Notes under the pieces: model-generated | Seen by the model: only the letters and a program-made list of their open reading frames with translations | Databases searched by the model: none | What the model was told of the DNA's origin: nothing | Shown here: piece by piece, positions 36,519 through 49,800 of the stretch | Layout: each line of letters starts with the position of its first letter | How positions within the stretch are numbered: the first letter of the stretch is position 1 | Assembly: GCA_013365325.1 (NCBI GenBank) | Contig: JABVXV010000007.1 | Span: 124,001 to 188,000, forward strand | Reading direction: 5' to 3' | Source of the DNA: Dipetalonema caudispina | Lineage: Eukaryota; Nematoda; Chromadorea; Rhabditida; Onchocercidae | DNA length: 64,000 nt | Program-made: the position numbers and the translations under genes

Positions 36519-39500
36519 TTATGTTGAGATCACTTTGGCAGATATAGGACAACCATTATTATGATGTTCCTGAAGCAGCTGCCTTAGCTGAGCAATGGAC
36601 GTCTCCAAAAGTTTAAGATCCTCATTCAAACGATTCGCTCTGAGCTTCTCTTCTTCTACCTGCAACAGAACATTTCCAAAAAAGAAATTTTTAGAAAACC
36701 TACAAAAAGTAAAAAACAGTTCTGGTTGCCTATATCTCTAATCAAAAATCAATTCTAACATTAATCCTCGCGATTTACATGATACCATGCAATCAATAAA
36801 GCTATTATGTGTATAGCCTGTTGCCCTTGTTTCAACAAGAAATATCAAAATTTAACACTTCTTTTCTTTTCATTTTAAGCGGAGAAATCGGACAGACTTT
36901 CAAACATGATCAGTACGCGTTAATACCACTGAATATATAAAAAGCACACGACAACTCAATTTTAGTATCTTTGAGAAGGATAATTTCATGAGTTGTGATT
37001 GTCCTCAATCTCGAATACACAATACCATGGCATTAATTCTACTCATTACTTCTGATCGACAAATCAGAAATTCCATTAGAAAGCCTCAGTACGCGGCAAG
37101 CAGAAAATAAACAGCCTACAGAAAATGAACATCTGCTTCACCGATTTCCAAAAAAAAAAATCTGAAGGAGGAAGGCAGTTTTGGGTAAACCAATGAGATC
37201 AGGACGATTAAAAAGCATTTTAATCATATGTAATCAGTAGAGGTTTAGTATTTCCAAGACTTGAAATTACTTCGATTTACATCGAACTTTTCAGCAGATG
37301 TAAACTTCAAGAGGCCAGAGTGGAAGAAAATCTCCTGCTCTTGAAAAAAGGAATTTAGCGGAAAACAAAACAAATCACAGCTAACTAAAAGCGTAAAAGT
37401 TTGTTATTTTGTCAGTGGTAGAATATGCAAAATAAATATAAAAAGAACTTTCTGAAAAGTAACAATTATCATATATCAGACCTGCTTCTCGAGATCATTT
37501 ATTTTTTGCAATTTCTTCTGCCTACATTTTGATGCCGCCAGACGATTACGTGCCCTCTTTCTTTCCAGTTTTTTCTTCTCCTGTTCCAGTGCATCGTAAC
37601 TATCACCACTGCAAAATCTATTATCCACTTAGAAGCCTGAATTCCTTGATATTGGAAGAATAGTAGTACAAACCACTTTTCATAAATAGTGGTCAACCTC
37701 CACTTTAGTTTCAATTTGTTCCAATTGAATTTCAGTTTTCCGAAATGAGGGAAGAAAATTATGAACTAGGCAATTAGTAACAGGAACAAAGCTTGGCCAC
37801 GAATCAAAGTAAATAGACGGGTTGGAATTTTTGTTAAACAACGCGCATAGAAAACTATGTGCGATACACATCAAATATTGAATACAAAACTGTTGGAAGA
37901 ATTAAGGAATTGCTAAATGTCGGCAGAAATCACTACAAGACAAATACCGCCGTCGAGATGGAAGACTTATTGATGTTCAGCTGTGAATCTGACAGAAGAT
38001 AAAACTTCCAGACAATTTCTAATCTGCCTTATAAAATGAACTTCTGTTTTTCAATCTGAGTTTACCAGTTGTACATGATCGCTTTCATATGTCATCAGTA
38101 TACCGTATATTCAACACTCCTTTTGTTGCAGTGTGCTACTAGAATATTCGCAGCCAATGTTTTTTCAACTTAAAATGACGTTTGACGTCCAGATAATTGA
38201 ATATACAACGAATTTGCTGCTGAGAGAATGATATTTGGACAGGAAATTTACATGGTATGCAGGAATATTCACACCGTCAACATCAGTAAAAGAATTTGAA
38301 AAATTTCTTCTAACCTCAGTACATTACTGAACATATACATCTTACGAATCTGCTGACCTGACCTATAAGTCCATTTTCTCATATAACACGTTTTAAATAT
38401 TCAAAAATATTTAAGGCAAAATTACATTATAACACAGAAATCTCAAGGGCAAATTCTACATATTCATACTAATATTATAAATATTGATAGGTACATTTTT
38501 TAAGATCCATTTCATTAAAATCTCTTCTTTCCCCTTTCAAAACGGCCCAGCATTTTCCGTATCTCCAAGAAACATCTTCATGGCTGGAACTATTCTACAT
38601 CTCTTGCATTCGAATCAAGTGCTCTTAAAACGTTTTAAAACATTCAATCTCTATGTTTTAACTGTATTACAATCCACATCAGTGAAAATTTAGCTTAATT
38701 ATTCTTCTGTTTCTTACTTCTCTAAATACTTTTTGCTGAAAGTTAAGGCAAAACACAAATGCATACAAGAGAAAAGCAAATTTTATAGCTGAAGTTGAGA
38801 GACATTGTGACAAAAACATCAGCTCAACAACAAAATGCGAAAAAACACAATCCGGAAAGAGGACAGAAGTAAAAATTTGCTTCCTACAAGCTGCATTCAA
38901 GAAGATTTAAATACAAGCCTTCTAAAGACTAATTTTACTCTGGAATGAGAAATTATATTACAGTAATTAACAGAAAAACATACGAAAATGAACCCATGAG
39001 GACATGTTCCTCCTGACTTCGAGGACTGGCACTCGAACGTATGGATGATGCGCATGCTTCCATTTCATGATTACTTTCACTGGTCGTATAAGCATCATAA
39101 GTTGATGTATCGTTTATACTCTCCGACTGCAGAGATGCTACAGAACTGCAACCTAAAATTAAGAAACACAATTCATTAAAGAAAGGAAACAGAACTGATG
39201 AAAGATATATTGTTGGATATTGAAATACAATTTGCGATCATAAAAGCAGACCGACAACACAAACAACTATTTCTGCTTTCTCTGGTAATGATCATAAACT
39301 AGAATGTAAAAATAATGTAGAAGGTGAAAACTGACATTTCCCATCAAAAAGGGCAAAAAGTAAAGAGTTATAATCGATGGTTTAGAGAAAGATAACAAAG
39401 CTGGAGCCAAAACATGCGTTAAAGATATATATATATAGGGTGATATATAACTATGAACCTGGTAATTCATTTTTCATTGTTATATCATCGGGATGCATAA

Positions 39501-42500
39501 CAGATGTAGTGGTTGATGATGAACCGATCGGTTGTTGTTGATGAAGCACAGAAGCTGTCGTTGTTACCGCAGAGGACGTTGCCACAGCATAAGGAGCAAG
39601 CTGGGTTGGAGTCAATTGGGTGAAACTATAACCAGCAAGCGAACCCATGCCACTCATAGCTGCCTGCATTATTACTGACAAAGATTCCCTGGAAGAAAAA
39701 AGTATTTTGAGCTTCCACTAAAACATTTCAAGTTTTTTACAAAAAAGTCGAGAATAATGTAATGAAACATATTTCTAGCGAGTTGGATTTTGTGGATTTT
39801 ACAGTACAGAATGAGAATATAAAATTCAAAAATTGAATGTCTCAGTAACGTATTGCTGTACAACCAGATGCTTTGTTAAGGTAGCAAATGGGTGTCTTTC
39901 GGTTATTTGAGGAAGTAAAATAAGCATCCAAACAAAGTTTGGATAATTTTAAAATGAGCGGGAGGAATCTTTTATTCTAAAAACTTCTCCAACCAAATGT
40001 ATCATTTATTTATATAAATAATTCAAGAATCACTTAAAGATTGAAAATATAATAATTCTTGACGTATAAAGGTATATAAAATTTTTCATGAATAACGAAA
40101 CAGTATCAGGCGATCAAAATTTCTAACTTTCCCTAAATAAGACTGAAGAAAGTAAATGATTGAAAGGAAAAGTATACTGTAATCAGAGAAAGAAGACCAA
40201 AGACGAGGAAGTATACGTGAACTTAGTAGTCAGATTACGTATCATAAACTTGACAGATAGTAGGAGTCAGGTCTCAAATTTAATAGGACTACAAATCAAT
40301 GATATGAAGTAGAAAGATATCAAAAAGGATGAAGTAATAGTAAAATAGCACAGAAAAGACGTACAGTCATATTAGTTCGGGAAATATTTAGCCAAGGTAG
40401 GAAATAGAAGTGTATTCCTGGATCGATCCGTCAATATGAAAGAGAAGAGTACACCAGTATCACAATAGCAGGTAGGGGTTGGTATGAGTGTGAAAATGGA
40501 AAAGTAAACAGTGTGTTCGCCAGATGGGGTGATATAGCATGCAAAGCTGCTGCAACTGCAGCTGCTGCTACAACTGATGTAGTGCTGGTGATTCATCCAA
40601 AACAAGCAAAGCAAGCCAAAACACCAGGAGAAATGCATTTATGTGCGTTTTTGTGGAGACTAAAATAGTCGTCGGTTCGTTTATTCGAACGGTCCGTGTG
40701 CGCACTTCCGAGGGGTATGAAAAGAAAGGGAGAAAGGGAAGAGGTAGGTGGGCTATACTGCTCTTCCTATATATCATACCTCTCTCTTCCTCCAATCATC
40801 ACCTCTTTACTCTGCAGCAATAGCTAGACAGTTTCCTACAAAATCCAGCTTGACAGGCAAGAAACAAAATACGGCACAACGAACAATCACATCTCCGTTC
40901 CTCTCTCGAGTCTCGTGATGTATGCTCGTATGGTGGTGTCTGCTGATGTCACGCCTCGCTACAACGGCGGCAGGTACTATTAACAATTCAAACCAGAAAT
41001 TGATAACTCTTTCACATGTTATCGCAGAAATATATATCTAGAAAAGGCCATACCATTGCACATCTCATTTCTCCAGCTAATCCTAATATGATAACGATAA
41101 CATCCAAGCAAGCAGATTACAAAAATGCATCTAGATACTGGCTCTTCTTCTATGGGAAGATTATTTGGAAATAAAATGGTTGTCAAGATCAAATTACTGC
41201 TCAAAGCAATGTATTACAAAGTGATATTTTACTCCACAATTGAGAGAAAAGCAGAACCACACTCTAAAAGCAGGTTAGGTAGAAGAAGTTAGTGTGAAAA
41301 CTTCAATGAGAAGGAGAACAACTCCTTCAGCGACTAATTTTCTTCCTAGCGCACTCTTCCAGAACTCAGTCTTTTACATCATAAAAAATTGATGAAATTC
41401 ATACATGCTGAAAAGAAGCTTACCTGTTTGGACTAGTAAGTACAGGACTTGTCACCGTTTTCGTTTGATCATTATTACTAGATGCGGTAACTGATTGAAA
41501 CAAAGGAGCCAAAAAACTCGGGGAATTGAGAAGTGCTGGCGATGGAACAAATCCATTCAACTGTTGCACCTGCGTTAATGCATCTGAAATATTCTCTTGC
41601 TGTACTTCTGAGCGCTTCATTTTATATTACATTTAAATATACTTAATGATACCGTCCTTAAAAATCAACAAAGAACATAATATTCCTTCGATAACATCAA
41701 AATCGATTCTCCTTAACACAAGGTTAAAAATATTAATTTTCGCGGGGAATATCCAATCGAGCTATCAAATAGGCCAAATATGAGGCCATTACCCTTATTT
41801 TCCGATTTAACCCAGAAATTGAAAATTGAAAGAATAACGAAATACTATCCGATGAATCAATTACATGTCTCTTATACAAATATTTATAGTTATGATTAAG
41901 TAACTAGAGGTTACGACGATACAGCGAAATATTACACTTTCCACTTTTCCAATATGACCATCAAATTATTATGCTATTGTTACTCGATGTTAGATTATTT
42001 AATTCCTTCTAAATTATTTATGAAATCAGTTTGACATTAAGTCGGTGGTTTAAGAACAATAAAACAAAATTATCCGTGAAAATTAAAAAAATACGAACAG
42101 AACGGATGTTTGAGAGAAATGCAATGGAAGCTTGCAAGAAAACAAGAATAAAAGTCGTTTTTATATTTCAAACATCCGTTCTGTCCTTGTTTTTTTAAAT
42201 TTTAATATTTTTCGCCTGACTATAATAACATTCTGCTGGTATGATCCCAATCCCAATAATAAAGTAACAGAAGAAATGATAATAAGTAAACTAAGTCGAA
42301 CAAACGATGTTTCGTATATATATACAATATAAAATGCTCTTCTCAGGACTTTTCACTGCTATGTTGCAATAATTCAGTGAAAATGAATGCATTAAACGAT
42401 AGTATATCCAAACCTTTAACTTGAAGTAAAATCAGCATGATCATAATAATAGAAATAGTGACCCTTTTCGTCCTTAAATAGTATCAACTTGCGTACTATA

Positions 42501-45193
42501 ATTTTTTGCTGCAGGGATAGCAATGTTTTAATGATTTTGTACATCTTCTCTTCTGCTTACGTTTGAATTGCATTTTCTCTCAATTCAGTTTTGCAGTTAA
42601 AAATGGGAGAATGAGTTCTGTCATCCATTCGGATTTCCCAAATCGTCTCTTCAGTTTCATTTTATAATAAACTGTCGTTCCTATCACAGCTGAGATGACT
42701 GTTAATATCATCTAATTTATGCAAGTATGATCGTAAAAAACAGTAACAAGCTATATCGAAAAATCGTCACTAGTATACTAAGCTATACGATCATCATAAG
42801 ACATCTCGAAGCAAAAATTAGACGAAAGAGATAATGAGAAAATACGTGGGATACTTCTGAGCCGAGGAAAGAAATAAAAGAGAAAAACGTCTGATAATGA
42901 TGACAGACAGCTAGTAATTTATTTATGAAGCGATAACAGATGAGATAAGGTGAGAATGTAGTAAGGAAGAATGAAATAACTGATTTAAGATATCTATGAA
43001 ATGTTTTGTAATAAAGGAGTAACAAACATTTTGTACAAAAAGAAAAAAAAAACGCCTTGTTGTCGCGAACAAATATATTTTGTGTTACAAAGAAGCTAGC
43101 ATAAATAAAATAGGAACTGAAGATGAAATCAACAAATGAAAATAGTTGGATTATATGACAGATGAAAATAATATACAGAAGAAGCATGGGTGGGAAAAGT
43201 CATTTGTTTAAGGGAACAATATCAGGAATATGGAATGTACCTTGAACACAACTCTATAAGGTAAAAATTAATGCAATATGAAGCTTTCAAAGTAAAAAGC
43301 TTAAGAAGATTATGTAAGTTTCAAGAAAAATAGAAGGGAATTTACTCTGATGAAATGGTATATACATCGCAGAAGTTTCGCTACTCACAAGAAAATGAAA
43401 ATCTGTGCTTGTTTTACAACAAAAGAAAAACGTATGAAGGAAGTGTTAGCTTTTCTGTTTGCTTTCAACATCAGAAGTTATGGCAAATTTTCTAGCCAGA
43501 AGCATGCATGAACAACAGAGCGAGCGTCCAAAAATTCGGAAGATGGCATATCGGACCAATTTTCCATTTCCATTTGCTGTATGAGGAAGAAAAATAATGA
43601 CGTACATTTTCGTTTTCTGTCAAATATGAAAAGGTGCAAACGATGTTCAAATATCCCTTTATGACTTCTGCTTTTATCGAACGTGATATGGATGAAGAAA
43701 TCTCAAGATTATTAAAGAGTTAAATCGTGAGGGCTTATATTATATTACTCAGTTTCTCTAATACAAACGATAGTTGAAGGAAAGAAAGGCTGCAGAATCC
43801 TTTACTGTTGAAGTCCTTCAAAATCTTATTGGAACTATGTTCAACAAACTAATGATGGGAAAAAGATATTAACGATGAGGGACTAAATTATTTGTGGTAC
43901 GCAGACATACATACGGCTAATTTTAAAAAAGTCAATGGAATGGTAAAATAATTCGAGAGGTTAGCAAAGGTAATAAAGTTGGAAATCACTGCTTCAAATT
44001 TAAAAACTGTGATTTCAACTGGGATGTTTTCCTTTCATCATGCAGAGCATATATGTTAACCTGAACAATAAATCAGCTGGAAGGAGATCAGCTTTTGACG
44101 AATCTAACAGATAGAATCGTCAAAAAAATTGCTTCAATTTAACAGACATCTCTTCATCTTCAGTACCTTGCGATAGTGCATTGTTGTAAATGAAGTAGTG
44201 AAGTTTTATAGAATAACAGAAAACAGTTGCAGGAGAAGGAAATATAGAATGAATGATCTATTAGAATCAGAATTCGGATCCATTTAGGAATTCCTCTCCT
44301 TCACATGAGAGACATCATGTTAATTTTGGGACACTTTTAGCGTGCAGGACAATGGATATTCTGACCCTGTGATCTAGTGTTATTTGTCAGAGAACGGACA
44401 CCTGACAGGCCTATTACCACTGAAGTAGGTGTTTCATGTTCAGATTTCATAGAATTTCAGGGAGTTTTGGCAATTCGGTCAACATTTAATTCGACTAATT
44501 TTCTTACCGATAAAACCTTGAGCATATTGTCGTTGTGCCAATGTAACTTCAGAAGGATACAATAATTTCGTCGGTGTCGGCGTAGTTGTACCTGCAGCAA
44601 ATAATAAGTTTACAGACAAACAAGCACAATCTTAAAAAAATGAATAGATTAGCAAAATGTTTAAAATTGATAAAAATGTGAATTTCAGCTGTATTGTATA
44701 TATTTTCAATGATATTAGTAAATCTGATTTAATCCAGCTACGTAAAGAACTTTTTGCGGAGTTTCCCGAACCAAGCCTAGAGAATTTCTTCCCATAAATT
44801 CAAGTTTTCGGAAAAAAGTTCTGGTCGGCAAGGAGTATAACATGTGAAAAATGTATCACAAAAAAAAGTAAGAAGAGCAGACTTTCGAACACTAGTATAA
44901 AACAATCACCAACAGTTACAATTTAACAAACTGGTAGCTGTATCACGGCAATACTATCATTACTGATATGTTCTTTGAATAAATTATTAAATTTAACCTT
45001 GTGAAAACATTTTCCCTATTGTCGGTGATGCTTTGATGATATCCAATAGGTCAGCACTAATTATTTGTTTTTTTGATGATGTAGGTGATGAGAAATCGAG
45101 ATGCATGCTGCTTTTTAGCTGCTTCAATGATGCCGCACTCGAAGTTGACAAATCAGTAGTTGCTGCAGCTGCAGAAGATGGTATTGTTGACAT
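36519..45193 (-). CDS. jun-1: c-Jun orthologue, AP-1 bZIP transcription factor
   Basis: Nuclear AP-1 subunit binding TGACTCA or TGACGTCA sites as a dimer with itself or Fos. Exons: 44998-45193, 44508-44591, 41424-41583, 39459-39688, 38984-39152, 37482-37608, 36519-36659, joining in frame to 368 aa. The N-terminus aligns with the c-Jun activation domain: LKQLKSSMHLDF (like the JNK-docking delta region), IIKASPTIGKMF, TTTPTPTKLLYPSEVT and AQGFIDAL. The middle is Ser/Gln/Thr-rich. The C-terminus holds the bZIP: basic region RKRARNRLAASKCRQKKLQK (about 296-315, with the redox cysteine in SKCR) and a leucine zipper in the last exon. Start ATG 45191-45193 follows a TTTTTAG that could be a trans-splice acceptor. 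The intron before 41424-41583 has an ATG (41618-41620) in frame with that exon, a possible short isoform. Introns of 1.7 and 2.9 kb separate the activation-domain exons. Confidence 0.95.
40640..40985 (-). promoter_or_regulatory. jun-1: GC-richer patch in jun-1 intron, possible internal promoter
   Basis: Inside the 39689-41423 intron, this stretch has far more CG than its surroundings and a CRE-like TGATGTCA (40944-40951). It lies upstream of exons 39459-39688 onward. Promoter activity for a shorter JUN form is an inference only. Confidence 0.3.
41584..44507 (-). other. jun-1: Large jun-1 intron
   Basis: About 2.9 kb, AT-rich. It holds a long-looped inverted repeat (42097-42184) and a hydrophobic 134-codon open frame that I consider spurious. 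No other gene recognised. Confidence 0.6.
42097..42184. repeat. 17-bp perfect inverted repeat with 54-nt loop
   Basis: Arms 42097-42113 (ACAGAACGGATGTTTGA) and 42168-42184 are exact complements. Flanking A-rich and T-rich tracts extend the pairing imperfectly by about 12 nt. Intronic in jun-1. Confidence 0.88.
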
Positions 45194-45908
45194 TTCTTTT
45201 TAGAAATCCTAAAAATTTAAGGAGAGCATCAGACAAAGCAGTGTTCGACAGCGAGCAGTTCGGGAGAGTATGTCATTTCAACGGAATTTGAAGAAGTTAT
45301 ACAACACACATCGAAGTGATCGTGCAAACATGGACCTCAATAAAGCAATTCAGCATATTAATTGTTTTAAAAGAAATTCAGATATATAAAGTACTGTATG
45401 CTTTCTTGTTTTAGAATTAAAATCAACACAATCCATTAATAGTTGAATTATGAACAACAGTAATAAAGCGATGGTTTTCAAAATTAGGGATTTGTTCAAT
45501 AAAGAGAATAAATTCTAAATTTTTCCTTATTTCTTTCTTACAATTTGATTATTACAATCTCTTATATAAAGAAAGGAATTTCTCTAGATATTCATGTTAG
45601 CTAACCAGTCTAACAATCCTTCAATATATAACATGAGATAGAAAATTAAATTATCAAGGAGATATTATATGAGATAGAAAATTAAATTAAGAAAGAGTTG
45701 TTGCCTCGGAATCAATAAAGCTATGAAAAAAGGTCAAGTCTAAGTCGGAACACTTTTTCTCTTAATTCTTTACATTTGGCAATTTCTAGAACAGAATGAG
45801 TATCTTCTAGTTGAATCTAATAAGACTGAGGTGATGATTTGCATAGCGACTCATTGTCCCTCGTAGTCATTAAGTAAATAGTAAGAAAGGTGGGTGCTTC
45901 TTATTGCT

Positions 45909-45979
45909 GGGAATTTTCCCGCAATGCCACGTGGCTTTGTGCTATTTGACGTGATATTGCTATGAAGAATGTGACGTTA
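45909..45979. promoter_or_regulatory. jun-1: Proximal jun-1 site cluster (kappaB-like, E-box, CRE-like)
   Basis: Within 71 bp: GGGAATTTTCCC (45909-45920), the palindrome GCCACGTGGC (45926-45935), TGACGTGA (45947-45954) and TGACGTTA (45972-45979). About 0.7-0.8 kb upstream of the jun-1 ATG. The sites are seen; occupancy is inferred. Confidence 0.45.
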
Positions 45980-46646
45980 TATTCTTACTCTAATAGGAAG
46001 GCGTCAATGTTTTGAGAATCATACTAAGAGAAATTGAAAAAAATACGGCTTGAGGATACATGGGAATGATATCATTAAATCGTATTGAAATTTTCTAACA
46101 ATTTTTTATTTTCCGAGGTTCAATCTAACCTGAACTATGACATTTACGGGTTGCATATATGCCAAATTCTTGCTGTTTCCGATAAATAGCGAATTTTCTC
46201 CAGACTATCAATAGTTTCAGATGAATATCATTTCTAGAAATAATATTGAATAGTAAGTAGATTTCATGGATAATAATAAGCAAGTAATGCGCAAAGAAGG
46301 AATGTTTGATGAGTTTACACTTTGTTTTATTTAGGATTACAAGTAATCCTTAAATGATATAAGTTGATCTTCCATGTTAGCATAAATATAATGAAAGGAT
46401 AAATAAATAAATGAATGAATGAAAATCGAAAAAGATGGGACAATATGGCAACTTGTAGTAGGCTTCTGTTTCTTCACGAGACTTGTCCGATAATTCACTA
46501 ACGTGTAAGAGCCTAACGGATAGATACGTGTAATTAATGGATGGATACGCGTACGCATACAGTTCAAATGAAGAACGTCGAGTAGAGATAGATATACTTG
46601 ACGATGGTTGATGCTGTGTGTTGTGTTGGTTCAGCCTGAAATGGGA

Positions 46647-46802
46647 TGAGTCAGTGTGGAATCAGTTGGATGGATGAGTCATACTCTCTAGCACTCTCCA
46701 CGATATAGATGATATTTTAAATGGCCGATAGTTACACTCTACTTATAAACTACACTATTCCTCTTTTCCCACTCCTCCTTTAACACTCTCCGCATGACGT
46801 CA
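46647..46802. promoter_or_regulatory. jun-1: Distal jun-1 AP-1/CRE site cluster
   Basis: Two perfect AP-1 sites TGAGTCA (46647-46653 and 46675-46681, 28 bp apart) and one perfect CRE TGACGTCA (46795-46802), about 1.5 kb upstream of the jun-1 start. Jun autoregulation through such sites is established in vertebrates; here it is inferred. Confidence 0.5.
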
Positions 46803-49800
46803 TCATTTTTAAAACACCTCTTACCCGTATCGTCTCCTATTTTCATCTTGTCTTGCATGTGTATTGGGGGTGTTATCAGAGAGAAGAGATCATTGATGAA
46901 TTAGAGAGGAATGAAATAAAAGAAGGATCAAAATTTCTTGATGATACATATGAATGTGAATGATCCTTTAGCATACAACAATTTTGTAAGCATTGCAGTA
47001 TTACACTGTACATTTTGTTTCAACTAATAACGATATGGAATTCATAACATAAAAGCAAAAAAAAAAAGTGTAAATAAAAATGGCATTGAGTGAACATATC
47101 AGTGATCGGAGGAGTAGTGTCGTTGAATTAGGTAAAGTTAAGTGTAATTCGAGGAATCATCCGGAAACTGTCACAGATTATTGATTAAGGAAATAGATAT
47201 GTATTGTCATATACTTTTATGCATGTTGCGTCCTTAAATTCGATTTTATGATCTTTCTGTTTTATGGGAAATATTTCTTATAAAATTTCATTCGTATACT
47301 GCTATGTTAATCCTAATTGATCATGTCAAGTACCACTGATACTATTATGAAACATGAAATAGATTTGAGATGCAAGCATCGAATCACTCTATCCATTTAA
47401 ACTGTTATCAAAGACGAATTGTTTAAGTATGAATAAGTATCAGTAGCTTGGTAAGGTATCAGCAATACGAAGTATTTCCGCAACGTGTTCGTCACACAAC
47501 ATTAGTAAAGACGACATATCATCATGCGGAGAAACAAAGTGATGGTGATGAAAAGCGGAAAAAACCACTTTAAAAAAAAAAGTTGTCTCATTTGCTTTAT
47601 CTCTCACAAAGCTTTATCGAAACAAAGGTAGGTAGAAAAGGGAGAGAGAGATAGACAAAAGATAAACAGAAATATCGTTTGTCAAAATAAATCTCTCGAA
47701 GAAACCGGATCGGCCTCATCGATGGACGTTGCTGATCAGAACTGTCATCGGATGACTGAACAGCTCTATTGGATCATGTGATTTCTGCGCGAAATAAAAA
47801 CCTTTTGATTGCAAACCGATAACTAATAATGGTTAAAACTTTTGTCGCATGAATGGAAAAAAGGACAAAACAAAAATAGAAACCACTTTTAGTTCCACAA
47901 TCTATTTTTATGGCCAAGAATGTAAGCTTCAACACCTCTCAGCAAAGCAATTAGTAATCACTTCCAATTCATCAAAATCAACTAGTAACAGCATAGAAAT
48001 GTCGTGTTGGAAAAATTATCATCGTTGATATGTTGAGAGAGGAGGAGGAGGAGGAGAAGATGAATTTCGAACGACTTGAAGATACACTAGGAAATCATCG
48101 GATAATACAGGGAATGTGATGCGCAGAATGAAATTATTAAGTAGGTAGATAGAGTTTTGAATAATATGCAGGAGAAAGCCTAATAATGATAATAAAATAA
48201 GGAGATAGAGATGAACAAAATGTTACTGCATGGATTTTTTTTTTTTGAGAAAAACTGGATATAAATGATGAATCATTATTGGAAATGCTTGAATTCAGCA
48301 AATCCATCTTTATTGCAGCTCTCTCTCTATTTGATTATTTTCATCTCTCAAATAACGCTGCTGATAACGAATAGATTGGCATTTATGAGAGCTTCTTCAA
48401 AAGCAAAAATTGTCTTAGTTGATAGCAAAACCAAATGAATTTCTTATATTATGCAACACTAGTATTGCTAATAGCCCAACTTCGAACTTTCCAAAAATCT
48501 CTGCATGAGATAACCTCATAAAGTAACAGTATGGTGCTATATCATTCGTCAGAAAATGCTTCTGATATCAGTAACCTGATAAGTAAACTCGAATATGTTC
48601 AAAATGTATTAAGTATATTCATTTATGACTTAAAATTTCAAAAATTGTACTTTTTGCAGGTCGCACCTACCTGATATGTTTGATAACTGCAGCTGTTATC
48701 TTGCCCAGTGTTACTGCAAAACATAAAATAATTTCTAACTCTTGCGATTTTATAACAGGATAGTTGGTGAAGATGGAGCTGTTAAGCGTAAGGATCGTTA
48801 TATAATTATTTCTTCATGGTAATACTTATTACAAAATAATTCGCTGTATATCATTTAAGGTCATAAAGATCTGAAAAACCTACATTATATGAATTTCAAA
48901 TGACTGGAAAGTGTAACACTTTATTGTTCTATTCAAATCTAACAACCAATAAATCCATTTTTGATCTGGAATCTCAAATAGTGTATCCTTCGAAAGTTAC
49001 AAAGTTAACACTCTGGTGCCATGACTGTCATGAATTTAGACGCTCAAAGTTTTTTTCCTTTCAAGCAATCAATCCTTCATTCCCATAAACTTACTCCAAG
49101 CTTTTCAATTCTTAAACGGTAACAATTTGGTCTTTATCAAAAGGAAAAATTTGTTAAGCTTTACCTTCCAAATCTTTTTCTTTTCAATATCGCTATTGTT
49201 TTTGTCATCACATCTTTTTTCATTTGTTTACCCATTAGGAGGGCGTAATGAAGGAAGTGAAAATGAAATAGTTAAGGAAGAATTGTATTTATGGAGAAAA
49301 AAAACCTAAAAATCAATGTGGATTAATAACTAAACTGACAAAAAGTTCACCAGGTGAATTTTCATGTAATTTTAATGCCAAACTCTTAATTACGCTTATT
49401 CGGCTGTCCCCAAAAAGTCAAAATAAACAAGAATATTATTTATAGCAAAGAAAGCTGTAAATGAATAACACAACTGTGGAAAAGAAAGAAAATCACCGGC
49501 AACAGCGTTTGGGATTATAAAGAGCAGTGGCAAACATAAAATAACGATGACAATGGCTGAAGGTATTTATCAATAATTTAACATATGAGAAGTTGAAGAC
49601 TTTACCACCATTTAAAGAAAACATGAACTAGAAAAGCACAAATATTTACATAGGCCCAATTTATTTCAAGATTTAAAGTAAATTGAAAAAGGAAGAAAGA
49701 TAATACACAGGAGAATGAAATTTATAAAATCTGTTTTTTCTAACAATATTTGCCAACAAAAATCTACGGTAAAAACTCCCAAATTTCATGATCTCCAATT

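Noticed and set aside
42783..43187. 134-codon minus-strand open frame, the longest outside known exons apart from agrin and TMEM53 pieces
   Set aside because: Composition is almost all Phe, Leu, Ile, Ser and Tyr with no domain or pattern. It lies inside the jun-1 intron, so chance in AT-rich DNA is the simpler explanation.
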